A DNA stretch of 64,000 nt from Warburgia ugandensis (taxonomy: Eukaryota > Streptophyta > Magnoliopsida > Canellales > Canellaceae), in the NCBI GenBank assembly GCA_035236585.1, contig CP141138.1:29895437-29959436 (forward strand), read 5' to 3'. Numbering within the stretch: position 1 is the stretch's first letter; each line of letters opens with the position of its first letter. Position numbers and translations under genes: made by a program. This document shows, piece by piece, positions 1-13,000 of the stretch. Under the pieces are notes generated by a model. That model did not search any database and was not told the origin of the DNA. It was given only the letters and a program-made list of their open reading frames with translations.

Positions 1-1048
1 TCACCACCTCTTTCTAGTAGGGCCAGTGCTAGATCACACTCGTGCCAACCTCTCAGTCCATTGGCCAACTTCCTCAATGTCGACTGCTTCACATCCCCTA
101 TCCATGCCGGTAAAAAACTAACCATCAACCCTACATAGCACGACAAATACGCCTTCCACGTGGCTGGATCACACCCAAGCGATATGTGACCCTCCAGTAC
201 ACCCGCCAGGAAATCCATGTGAGCCCCAAATACACGGGAACGCCTTGAAAATACCCATGGGGCAGAAGTGGTACCTCCGATGCCCCAGACGAATGATCCA
301 GATAAGACCAACAAGTAGGCAATCGCATAGCCCTCCAGTATACGCGAAGTGGGCCCCACAGGCAAACCAAGCTTCGCTTCCTTGGTCGAGAGAAGCCATG
401 TAGGCAGTGTCTCTTGGTACAATAACTGGACCAGCTGTACCCCACCTGCTGCACACAACAGGCTTGCGCCAATTGTAGCCACCTCCTTGAGACGCACTGC
501 CGCGTAGGCAAGGGATGCACTGCTGGACCTCAGACGAGGGGATGCAGTGCGGGCCCACCCCGAAGCTAAATCACGGGCCGACTCCGTGACCAGCTCCAAG
601 ATGACCTCGTTCACATAATGGAGATTATGGAATGACCTGCATGAGCGGAGATAGAGTAAGCCAGGGGCTGTACCATGCACACGAGGTCCACGAGCTGAGA
701 CAAAGTTGCCAAGTAGGCCGGAGACACCCCCAGGAGCAGCCGAGATGCATTGAGGTCCAAGGAAGGAGGCAAAGCAACTCCTAAGGAGCTGGGCAATGGC
801 TTCCTGGTCCTCTTTGAAGACAGAACGCGTGCAAGAGGCGACAATAAAGTCATGCCAGCGGCGAACTTTCTGGGCCCAGAGGGCTCCAATGACGGGCATG
901 GTTGGCCAAGGGCAACCTGATGCACAACTTTCCAGTGCAGGTCCTGCAACACCATGGATATACTCCAAGGTCTTGTCAAGTTTAAAAGTAATGGTTAGAC
1001 TAACCAATGCAGCCATTGGCAATGGAAGAATTGTGGGTGCGTTCACTC
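1..1048 (-). CDS. MED33: MED33-like exon 12, runs off the left edge
   Basis: Acceptor TAACAG|GAGTG. The open frame continues to base 1 with no stop: NAPTILPLPMAALVSLTITF, SCASGCPWPTMPVIGALWAQ, HNLHYVNEVILELVTESARD, GASLLCAAGGVQLVQLLYQE, HISLGCDPATWKAYLSCYVG, LRGWHECDLALALLERGG. In Arabidopsis only about 15 residues follow ALALLxxxG, so the stop should lie within roughly 50 bp outside the window. The exon is clearly GC-richer than the rest of the gene. Other-frame ORFs at 131-558 and 611-979 are shadows. Confidence 0.95.
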
Positions 1049-4000
1049 CTGTTACAACATATACGTCAATCGAGGTCAAGTGGCAAATCTGAAGAACAAT
1101 GGACATCTTAATAAAATGAATTGCTTGCCTAAGAGATGAAATTGATAATTAATTCAGAGGAAACTTTACTTGGCCAGCCAGAAAGTTTTCCTCGTAATCT
1201 ACAGTGATCTACATGAAAAGCTTATAGATTCAGATTCAGAGACAAACTATTAGACATTGTATAAGGAGGGGGGGGGGGGGGGGGGTGTGTTTGTGGTGGT
1301 TTGAAGATAAGCAGACTCAACAATTCTGAGTTGATAGGCACGTCTGAACATTAAGGGTGCGGGTGTTTGTGGTGTTTGAAGATAAGCAGACTCAACTAAC
1401 TGGTTTTTGTTTTGTTTTATTTGAATCGGATGAAAGATAAGCAAAAAAACAGTGGGACAAATTTTGCATTTATGGGCGTCAAAACAATTCCCTTCCTGTC
1501 TCTCCTCCCCTAGTAAAACCTGAATCTATTCTCTGTCCCACCTCCCTCCTCCAGTGCCAGCAGCGGAAACACAGTACCTAAGTTAAACTAGATTCCCTAA
1601 TATCCTTCCTTCTTCTCCTTTCCCTTCTCTGATGTCGCCAAGCAATGAAACTAGAATCCTTTCTCTTATCCTCTCTCCACCCATCCTTCTCCAGAGCTGG
1701 TGTTGCCGCCAGTCAGTTTGAAATCACAACCCATCATATCCATTTCTCTTTTCCAGCGCCAGCATTATTAAAACCAGGAACGGCTCTCTTGGTCAGAAAT
1801 TGATTGCAACAACAAGGTCGGGTTCCAACACAAAGGGAAACAGAGGTAAACTCCTGTCTTTCTTGTTGATATTGACACCCGTGCTTCTTCCTAACCTAAA
1901 TACAGTTGTTAATATTGGCATCCCCTCTCCATTCTTAAACTCAGAAAAAATTTAATTGTTTTTAGTTCCCATACAGCTATTCAATCAATTCAATAAAAAT
2001 AATTCAGATTCAACTGGGAAAAAACAAACACCAGAAAACGGTTGCTTACACAATTAGTTGAAAGTGATAGAAGAAAGAATCTAGACACATTTCCCTCTGT
2101 CACTATTAGTATGGGATTTCATATAGTCTATTTACCTTGTGTGTGAGTGTGGAAGTAAATATCAAAGGATAGTAGATGAAATGGAACGGAATGCATTTTA
2201 CTATCCCAAGTATTCTGCATAAGTAAATAGGAAAGGGTTTTAGGTCAGAAACTGAAAGTGTCAAATTTAAATGCTGTCTGACCTTTTATGTTTCATAGAT
2301 GATAATTAGTAGTGAATTCAACACCACAAAAAATTATTATCAGATGCTTAGTGACAAATTCCACGATCTGGACAGAACGCTAGATATAATGTGGTTTTTT
2401 TCATTTGGCTTCTCAAGAGATATGACAGCGGCAAACTTGAGTACCTTGGAACACAAATGGCTTTGACTTGCTAAATGAAATCCTAATATAATGTTGTTGC
2501 TTCAGGATAGAACTGACACAGTCATTGAAGCTACTTGGTGTACTTTTCTGGCAAAATAAAATGCCTCTAAAGATGATTATCTTTCTTTCCACCATTTCTC
2601 CACGATTACTGCTGCAAGGGAGCATCAGACTGGTGGAGATCTTTGCTCTCAAAGTTTGCGTGTCATGTTAGACTGGTTCAAAGGGTCAAGTGGGAGGACA
2701 TTCTCTCCTGGTGTAAAAGGTCTTCAATGTTGCTTCGGATTAATTAGGGAGTTGGATGATTTAAAGTGCAGTGACTTACTGTGATACACCAAATACCCGC
2801 TGGGTACATGTCTACAATCCAGAAGACTGAGACAATGTATATATTGATCTAGGGGACACCAAGAGAAATCCTTCCAGTTGTTAAATTCAAACAATTTGAC
2901 ATATTGACTTTTGCACTGAGATTTATCCTTCTATGAGTTCTCCAATGGCTGGTGCAGTAAAAATCAAATTTTGACAGGCTTCCAGTGGTCAGAATAAACT
3001 AAAGTTTATACTAGACATGATGACTGTAGAGGTGAAGTCCCTAATCAGCAAAGTTTGGGTCGTGTAACAAAAGACTGTGTGAACAATGACTAATTCCCTA
3101 AATGAGAAACTGGGACTCTTGTAATCAAGTTGAGGTAAACCGGGGATATTCATCATAGTTTTGAATGGAGAACTTGTAGTACATATCAGAAAGCAATTGG
3201 GCTGCCTCACAATCTGTTGTACTAACACAATGTGGGTCAGAGCAGAAGCAGGCAGAATCCAGATTTTATTCATAAGGATCTCCGGCTATATTTTCTCAGA
3301 CCTATGTAGTAGCAGGCATGACTAGTCGCTAGGCACAAAAAGGCAAAGTCTTGCGACTAAACTAAAGCCAGGTGCAGTGCGACTAGGTGTGCCTAGTCAC
3401 GTGACTTTCTACGCCTTGCACTTTCTGTATCCCCAACTTCAAGCACAACGTAAGTGATATAAAACCCTTATTTTCCTCTTCTTCTTCTTCTTCTTGCGAC
3501 TGTCCTCATCTTCTAGTGGCAATTGAAGCTTTCTTGAAGTGATTAAAGGTAAGAGATTACAGATTTTCGTTGGGTATTTATCTATTATTAGTTTTCCAAA
3601 AAAATCAGTAAAAACAGGGCTGTTTTTTCATTTTTAATTATCAATGCTTGATTTTTGTATAAAATCTCAACATATCTACACTCTAATGCTAAAAACAAAA
3701 ACTCCATTTCATCATTTCCATTTGTTTTAATAGATTTAATGTAGTTTTTATTATTTTTTCAGTTTCCTGTATTTTTTACCAAAAATTGTGATATATATCA
3801 CTCTTTTTTTCCTCCAATTTTTTGTGGAATGCATCCATAGGTTTGCTTTATACAGCTAAAATAGACATTTCCATGGTATTGCTTCTTTTCTTTTCTTTTT
3901 TGTACTTTTTTTTTCATTACTTTTTAGTGAAAACCGCAAAATATAGTATACAGTAGGGTTTTTTTGTTTGTATTTGCTTTATACAAAATGCAAGGTAAGG

Positions 4001-7000
4001 CTGCCTACTATAGGCCATTGTGGTCCGCCCCTTCCCCGGACCCTGCATAGGTGGGAGCTTTATGCGCCGGGGCTGCCCTTTTATTCATTTTTGTAACAAA
4101 AGAGTAAATGTTTCCATTATAATACTTCCTATAACAATGTTTTCATATTTTGAATATTTTATTTACTATTTTCTTGTTTTTTCCGTTACCGTCTTCTAAA
4201 AAATATAAAATACATCACTGTTTATATGTTAATTCCAGTCCTAGTGCTAAAAAAATCAATCTAATATTAAAAAATGACAATTCCACATCATCCTTTTCAT
4301 AATTTGTATGTTTATTTTACTGTTTTTGGTTTTTTGTGTTACTTTCTTGTAAAATTCATGAAATACAATACTGTTTTTTTGTTAATTTCATTAGTAATAG
4401 TAAAAAAATAATTCTAATGCTAAAAAATGACAATTCCACATCATTCTTTTCATAATTTGTATGTTTCTTTTACCATTTTTTGTTTCTTTTTATTATTTTC
4501 TTCTAAAATTCATGAAGTATAGTCCATTTCTTACATTCCTATATAACAAAAGGAACAAATGTGTATGTTTCTAAACTTACTTCTTTGTGTATGATTGTTT
4601 GATTTAACCTTAGGTTGTTGTTGTTGACATGTTGATTTATTACTTAAGAATTCCATTTCACTCATTTGACAAGTACATATTCATATCTTTGTATTTCTAT
4701 GTATTCTTAATTTTTTTGAATTTTTTTTGTAATTTTTGGGATTTATTTTCAATTTTTTCTTTTTTAAAAATTTAAAATACTTAAATTTTGCGCCTTGACA
4801 CCTAGGCGCACTTAGTCCCTCTAGGCACATGTTGCACCCCTTGCGCCAAACATTGTGGAGAATCTGAGAGGACAAACTTTTCTATTAGCACACGCGGATT
4901 GCCAATGGCTGAGCCTGGGTAAACTTCGGTAAACATGAACCAACCTCAGTAAGATCCAAGCTTTACTTTGGGCTAATGTTACATGAGCATGCTTGTGTCC
5001 AAGCCAGTGCTAAAGATGTAGCTTCCCTGAAAATAATGCTCCACATGTATAACTCTTAAATCAGATATTGTTTACATATAAACTAAAATTGCAGAGATTC
5101 AGCAAGCACTCACAATTCGGAAAGTAAGCCATAAGAAAGGTTTGACATAAATAAAATCTAAAATGGGAGACATTTAGCTCAAATGCAAGAACTGCATAGT
5201 TTGCAACATAGAGAACCAAACAAAGAAAATTAAGTGCGGATAATGTGGAAGATAATACCTGCAAAACGACTAGAGACATTAACACCAGCAGAAGCCAGTA
5301 TTTCCTTTATTTCAGATTCAATAGACACAAGGTTTGCTGCAGGACTAGGCCAATCTGTTCCATTCATTGGAACGGGTTTCCAGATACCACGAGTAAGTTC
5401 AGCAGAAAAGTAGCTGATAATAGCAGCAAGAGAAGCCGGCAAGAAGTCCACTAGGTCTCTGAGACCTGCAGAAGATTTAATGTAACTATTTCCAAAGGCA
5501 AGCACAAAATCAAATATCATTTATAAATACATGTAAATTATTTAGATCCCGTGGAAAATACACTCATTTCAAATCGTATTTGGAAAAACTGTACATGAAT
5601 TCTACAATTCACTTTAAGGGGCTTTTATCTCATCAGTTGGAGGGATGTGACAAGGGAACTTCACCAAAGAGACCAACTGACATTAACTTCCATTTCACTG
5701 ATGCACCAAATAGTTGAATGTGTGGTGGTCTTTAATAATTTCTTTCCTATATTTAATGGTTCATAAGCTTTACAGCATTAGAGTTAACTATTATATAGAC
5801 GACAGATGATGTTAGGATATTGTTTGTATGAAATTTCTTGTTTTATAGGGTTTCTAACACTTCATCAAAATATCACAAAAATAGACCTCCTACAAATTTC
5901 AGTCATAGGATGTAGTTAACTCACAATCACCATGTTGAATATAGCATAGTATTGTATAGCTTTACTTAGCCTTAGTCTTAGTTTTGTTTTATTTTTAGTC
6001 CCACATTGTATAGTTAGGAGCATGTAACTATCCTTGTTTAGTATATATATGTAGTAAGTGTGAGGTGCAAAATCACCAACACACATTCACCCATTCTAAG
6101 GGTTTCTCTCTATCTCTCTCTCTTGGCTCTACTTTAACATGGTATCAAAGCCATAAGAGAAACCCTAATTATCTACCTTCTCCTTTTCTTTTCTCTTTTT
6201 TTTGGTTTGTCCGTGTATCCATTCCGGCAATTCCTTTGGTGACCGTGCTTCTTTATCGGTCACCCCTCTGTCATCTCTAGCGTTCCAAGATCGCCGCTAC
6301 TGCCACCAGATTGTTGTTGCTGCCGATCTTTGCCGCAGACCACCCAGATAAGTAATCATGGCTTCTAAAAATGGTATTTTCACTTCTATAATTTCTGGAT
6401 CTCCTGTTATTACGTCGGAGAAATTAGTTGTTAGTGCAAATTATCTATCTTGGTCTGCCTTTTTGGAATTATGGTTTATGGGTCAAGGTTATGAAGACCA
6501 TTTGGTCAAGAAAGAGGACGATATTTCTGTTGCAGAAAAAGTGCAATGGAAAAAGATTGATGCACAATTATGCAGCCTATTATGGCAATCCGTGGATCCC
6601 AAAGTTTTACATCATCTTCGCGCCTATAAAACATGTTTCAAATTTTGGACCCAAGCCAAGGGCTTATACACGAATGATATTCAATGTTTTTACAAAGTTG
6701 TTTCTGACATTGTTCATGTTAGACAACAAGACATTGATCTTTCGACTTACATATGAAAGATTGAGTCCCTTAAGGAGGAGTTCTTGTCTCTAATGCCTCC
6801 TACTGATGGTGTAGAAGCCCAACAAACACAGACTGATAAGTTTTTCATGGTGTTAACTCTCATTGGGCTCCGCCTTGACCTTGAATCCATCAGAGATCAA
6901 ATTCTGGCTAGCCCTTCGGTGCCCTCATTGGATGACGTATTTGCCCGCTTGTTGCATATCTCCTCTACTCAAGCAGTTACTTTTGATGGCCCTTCAGATT

Positions 7001-10000
7001 CCTCAGTTTTGGTTTCTCAAGCAAACACTAGAGGTGGCCGTCATGGTGGTCGTAACCGAGGACAGCGTCCTCAATGCACATATTGTAATAAGATTGGACA
7101 CACTCGGGATTGGTGTTACCAACTATACGGGCGACCTCCTTGCACTGCTAACATCGTCCAATCATCTAACATCCAGTTACCTAACTCATCTGAGGGCTCC
7201 ACAGCTCAAAATATTACCCTGACTGGTAGTGACTATGATGCGTACCTCCAGTATCAGGCAGCCAAGTCATCTTCCGTTGCTTCCGTCGCTCAGACTGGTA
7301 ATCCCAGTGTTTGCTTTACTCAGTCTTCTTCTATTGGCCCGTGGATTCTAGACTCTGAAGCTTCTAATCACATATCTGGTAACAAACACCTTTTCTCCTC
7401 TCTTACTTGTCCTTCTACTTTACCTACTGTCACTCTAGCTAACGGTTCCAAAACTGTAGCTAAAGGAATTGGTTTAACTCATCCCCTTCCTACTATTCCT
7501 CTCACCTCTGTACTTTATGTACCTGAGTGCCCGTTTAATCTTATTTCCATAAGTAAAATAACCCGCGCTCTTAATTGCTCTCTCACTTTTTATGATAAAT
7601 CTATAATCTTGTAGGACCGGGGTACGGGGAAGAAGATTGGTACAGGGCGTGAGTCTCAAGGTCTTTACCATCTCACATCACCTGCAGCTCCTGCCGCTTG
7701 CATCTCCACTGATTCTCCTGCTCTTATTCACAATCGTTTGGGCCATCCTAGTCTCTCCAAACTTCAAAAGATGGTCCCTCATTTTTCTACTTTGTCGTCT
7801 CTTGAGTGTGAGTCTTGTCAGCTTGGAAAACATACTCGTGTTTCGTTTCCAAAGCATCTCAATAATCGGGCTATGTCCCCCTTTGAACTTGTCCACACTG
7901 ATGTTTGGGGTCCTAGTCGTACTATTTCTAGTTTGGGTTTTCAGTACTTTGTAACCTTTATTGACGATTATTCTCGATGTACGTGGTTATTCCTTATGAA
8001 GAATCGATCTGAATTATTCTCAATTTTTAAGCAATTTTGTGCTGAAATTCAAACTCAATTTAATGTTGCTATCCGTGTTTTATGTAATGACAATGCACCA
8101 GAATATTTTTCTGCACCTTTTTCTTCCTTTATGTCTCAACAAGGAATTCTTCACCAGTCATCATGTGCCCATACTCCTCAACAGAATGGAGTCGCTAAAC
8201 ACAAAAATCGTCATCTCATAGAGACAGCCCGCACTTCTTCACAGTCATGTTCCTTTTCGTCTCTGGGGGGATGCTGTTCTCACTGCTTGCTACTTAATTA
8301 ATCGTATGCCTTCTTTTGTGTTGCATGATCAAATTCCCTATTCCATTCTCTTCCCCACACAACCTCTTTATCTTCTTCCTCCTCGTGTTTTTGGATGTAC
8401 TTGTTTTGTACACAACCTTGCACCTGGGCAAGATAATCTTTCTGCTAAGGCCACAAAATGCATCTTTTTGGGATATTCCAGGCTTCAAAAGGGGTATCGT
8501 TGTTATTCTCCTGACACTAATCAATATCTTCTCTCAGCAGATGTAACTTTCTTTGAGCAATCACTATTCTTCTCATCCACTGTTGAGCCACTATCCATTT
8601 CTGAAATTTTACCTCTTCCCTATATTTCCACACCTACGGATGATGTCCCTGGTCCTCTTCAAGTTTATCATCGCGCGGCCCCCTCTTGAAGCTATTGCGG
8701 GTTCCACTGAAATCCCTGATGACAATCTCCTTGTCCCACCGGCTTCACCTACTTCGGCCCAGCATTCAGTTGACAGCTTGCCTATTGCTCTTCGAAAAGG
8801 TGATCGATCTACTCGTAATCCTCATCCTATCTATAATTTTTTTAGTTACCATCGATTATCTTCACCCTATTATGCATTTATTTCCTCATTGTCCTCTATT
8901 TCTACTCCCAAAAGCACCATTGAGGCTCTTTCACATCCTGGGTGGAGACAGGCCATGGTTGATGAAATGAATGCTTTGCATGCAAATGAAACTTGGGACT
9001 TGGTTCCTTTGCCACCTGGTAAAACGATAGTGGGTTGCCGTTGGATATATACTCAGCTAGGTCTTGATGGACAAGTTGCTCGACTTAAAGCCCGCCTCGT
9101 TGCTAAGGGCTATACTCAGATTTATGGTCTTGACCATGGTGACACCTTTTCCCCAGTTGCGAAGGTTGCCTCTGTTCGATTATTCCTCTCCATGGCTGCC
9201 ATGCGGCATTGGCCTTTTTACCAACTGGATATTAAAAAAAAATTCCTTCATGGTGATTTAGCAGAGGAAGTTTATATGGAGAAACCGCCTGGCTTTGTTG
9301 CTCAGGGGGAGTCTGGTTTAGTGTGCAAATTGCGCCATTCTCTATACGGTTTAAAACAATCTCCTCGACCATGGTTTGGAAGATTTAGCTCTGTTATTCA
9401 GGAATTTGGAATGCTTCAAAGTGAAGCAGATCATTCTGTTTTCTATCAGCACAACTCTTTGGGTCAGTGTATCTAACTGGTGGTCTATGTGGATGACATT
9501 GTCATCACAGGCAGTGATCAGGATGGCATTCAGAGACTTAAACAACATCTCTTCCATCACTTTCAAACTAAAGACTTGGGAACACTGAAGTATTTTCTGG
9601 GAATTGAGGTAGCTCAGTCTAGTACAGGTATTACCATTTCACAAAGAAAATATGCTTTAGACATCTTGGAAGAGACTAGTATGTTAGATTGTAAGCCCAT
9701 AGACACACCTATGGACCCGAATGTTAAGCTTGTACCAGGACAGGGGGAGCCTTTAGTGGACTTTGGAAGATATCGGCGACTTGTGGGTAAACTGAATTAT
9801 CTCACCATTACTCGACTAGATATCTCTTTTGCTGTCAATGTAGCCAGTCAATTCCTACAGTCACCGTGTGATAGTCATTGGGATGTTGTGGTTCGCATTC
9901 TTCGATATATTAAAGGAGCACCAGGTCAAGGTGTATTATATGAAGATAAAGGCCACACTCAAATTGTTGGGTACACAGATACTGACTGGGCTGGTTCTCC

Positions 10001-13000
10001 TTCAGATAGGCATTCTACCTCCGGATATTGTGTTTTTGTTGGAGGTAACTTAGTATCTTGGAAGAGCAAGAAACAAAATGTAGTTGCCAGATCAAGTGCA
10101 GAAGTTGAATATCGAGCCATGGCTATGGCAACATGTGAACTTATTTGGCTAAAACAACTACTCCAGGAGATGAAATTCGGAGAGGATGGAAGTATGAAGC
10201 TCATATGTAATAATCAAGCAGCCTTACATATTTCATCTAATCCAGTTTTCCATGAAAGGACCAAACAAATAGAAGTGGATTGTCATTTTATTAGAGAAAA
10301 GATCTTGTCGGGATGTATTGCTACTAGCTTTGTCAATTCAAATGATCAACTAGCAGACATCTTCACAAAATCTCTTTGAGGACCTCGAATTAAATTCATT
10401 TGTAACAAGCTTGGTGCATATGACTTATATGCTCTAGCTTGAGGGGGAGTGTTGAATATAGCATAGTATTGTATAGCTTTACTTAGCCTTAGTCTTAGTT
10501 TTGTTTTATTTTTAGTCCCACATTGTACAGTTAGGAGCATGTAACTATCCTTGTTTAGTATATATATGTGGTAAGTGTGAGGTGCAAAATTACCAACACA
10601 CATTCACCCATTCTAAGGGTTTCTCTATATCTCTCTCTCTTGGCTCTACTTTAACACACCAAACTGTAATTACAAAGTTATTGAAACATGGGATGAGATA
10701 TTACCCTCACAAAGGGCACTATCTGTTAAAACTTCTATGGAGCTTATAACTAGAAACATCTGCAACTATTTATTTCCTGTTCTCCCAGTAAATCCATGTG
10801 CTGCATATAATAATAAGGTAAGCTACCAAATTCTCTGAAAATGCTATGTGCTCACAATGGGAGCAAGGGATATTACAGTTACATACTACATTCTTTATTA
10901 CTTGATTACACAAGGAGAAAAAGCATATCCTGTCAATTGCCAGGAGTACTTTCAGAAAGCCCAGAAAGTTTCCTGTGGAAACCATAGGTTTGGTAGATGA
11001 ATTTGAATGCCACAGTTCTTTTTTTTTAATTCATACAAAACGTTCTAGGAATGGACTAATGGAAATTCTTTTCTTATAAAGGGCAGGACGAAACACGAAA
11101 CTCCCGTGTATGCAGGGGTCTGGGGAAGGGGTGGACCACAAGGATCTATGTAATACACAAAATTAGAGGCAGAGTTTTTTAACAAAATCTGTTCATAGGA
11201 ATCAAATCAACCAGCCAATGAGATCTCTCCATCCAGGAATAGGAAAGACAGAACAGGATAAGGACAATGAGAAACACAAAAACATCTCTTTTTTTCCTTT
11301 TACAGAGACAAACGATGAAAATAAATGAAGCTAGGGACAAGCATATCTTCAACCAACCTGTTGTTAAGTCTCGTGATGACAGCCGACCATGGGCATAGGC
11401 AGTCAAAACTGCTTCAAGGACAAATGGAATAGCTTCCAGAACCTCCCATGCAGTAAGCATGGGTCTTTGGTAACCATCATCTGCTGTATTAACAGGAGAT
11501 CCACTTATGCTGCCACTTGAATTTGATGATGGATTACCTGAAATAGTTCCCGTCTTTGTCATCTTCCAATAGATCATACTCAGAATTTTGTTTGCAACTT
11601 GATGGACAGGGTTTCCACTACAGAGACCAGAAAGAGTTGAAGCTATGCAAGCTTGATTTTGACAGTACCAAGCACGTAACTTGGGAAATGAGTCGATATA
11701 AACTGGTCGCATGGATAGTGTATCAAGTGGATTTGTAGTCTTATTGCTTGCAGTGTTAGAATGACGCAAAGCAACACGGCTGTTGTGTAATAATAAAACG
11801 TGCTCCAGAGTAAGTGAGGATCCAGTTACTCCTCGCTCCACTATACAAGTTTCATAAGGAGGTCTATAAAATTTCCAGAGGCGGAGGAGACAGAGAAAAG
11901 CACATGAAAAGACTGTGTAAGCTGAAGTTTCATCACCAGTGTTTGATTTGTGAGTTGAAGTGGGCACAAGTGATCCAAATGCCTCACAAATTGGCATTAA
12001 AGAAGCCGCAACTTCAGGCACCTGTAGGAGCAATTTCAACATCAATCAGTACTGGACAGAGAATAAATAGAAAGTACACAGAAATTCCAGTGACCATTCA
12101 TAGGACAAACCAATAGCCACAAGGTGGAATAATAACTTCAAATTACAATGTGATAATCTATACCTCCTATATTTTGTTAATAAATTGAAGATGGGGAGAG
12201 TAGTTTAAAGCAAGAGGGGTCTAGGTTAACATAATTCGCTAAAGATCACCAACTGCTCCTGGTGCAGTGGCAACAGTAACATGGTGACAAAAAGCAATTA
12301 TACTTTGGCATCTCTCTCAAAGAAATAAACGAGAGATCTGACCTTAAGAAAGAATAGTAAAGTGTTAAAACTATTCTGCTGATCAACACAAACATGGATA
12401 TGTCTACATCCAATTGTATAAATTAGTCAGCATGAGTAGTAGAATGTAGGGGCAGCAGCAAAATGCAAAATATGATACTTCCTGACCAATGCTTTAGTGA
12501 AATGTAAGCCTTCACAGCTTAGAATGGCACCTTCCTGCAGAATCCCTACATTATATCCTGACTCAGTTGCCCACTGAATTTACTAACACAGAAACTGTAG
12601 ACGAGAAGAGACTTCTCTAACATATTATTTGGGTGATGATATCTACACCCCTTTTCTCTCTCTAGCTATCTCTACAGAAAGGGGTGGCGCCAGGGTAAGA
12701 GAAAGGGGTGTATATATCAGAGCCCTTTTATTTTTGTAGGCCATATTTACATTTTTTCTTATATTATTTTTCAGTTGAGGGGCTCATAATTTGAGTTAAT
12801 GTAACATTAAGAGATAGCTCACAAATGATGGGATAATCCCACTCCCTTACCCTGTTCACAGTAGTAACGGATTTTCCACCTTATCCCATTTAACCTCTCC
12901 AATGAATTGTTCTCGTTTCTCTCATCCTTCCTTTCTCTTATTCAGTAACATCCCTAGCGACTTTTACATCGTAGAAGAACAACAGTTGTTTCATGCAGGA

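Larger units (their letters stand above)
1049..5258 (-). other. Intron 11 (4.2 kb)
   Basis: GT-AG intron. It contains an 18-base G run (1268-1285), a possible non-autonomous DNA element (about 3310-4856) with an Au SINE fragment inside, and AT-rich sequence with no coding signal. Confidence 0.85.
5933..10656 (+). mobile_element. Copia (Ty1) LTR retrotransposon, all parts present, reading frame broken
   Basis: 4724 bp with two equal 207-bp LTRs, target duplication CACCA at 5928-5932 and 10657-10661, a tRNA-iMet-type primer site and a polypurine tract. Parts follow Copia order: gag with a CCHC zinc knuckle (about 6360-7200), protease (about 7320-7610), integrase (about 7690-8500), reverse transcriptase (about 8930-9700) and RNase H (about 9960-10380). 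The coding region is broken in about four to six places, so it is a fossil. The LTRs differ at 4 of 207 sites (about 1.9%), so the insertion is fairly recent, but long-lived plants mutate slowly and no date is given. It lies in intron 10, antisense to the host gene. Small size and short LTRs fit the Ale/Retrofit or Ivana groups; the lineage is not settled. Confidence 0.96.
5466..11357 (-). other. Intron 10 (5.9 kb), mostly a Copia insertion
   Basis: GT-AG intron between exons 10 and 11. The Copia element at 5933-10656 makes up 4.7 kb of it; without it the intron would be about 1.2 kb. A fragment of Au SINE lies at about 11077-11152. Confidence 0.9.

Noticed and set aside
131-979. Minus-strand ORFs of 122-129 codons at 131-520, 169-558 and 611-979
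   Set aside because: They are out-of-frame shadows of MED33 exon 12; the true frame is open through 1-1048 and matches the family.
796-1092. Plus-strand ORF of 98 codons
   Set aside because: Antisense to exon 12, with no recognisable family.
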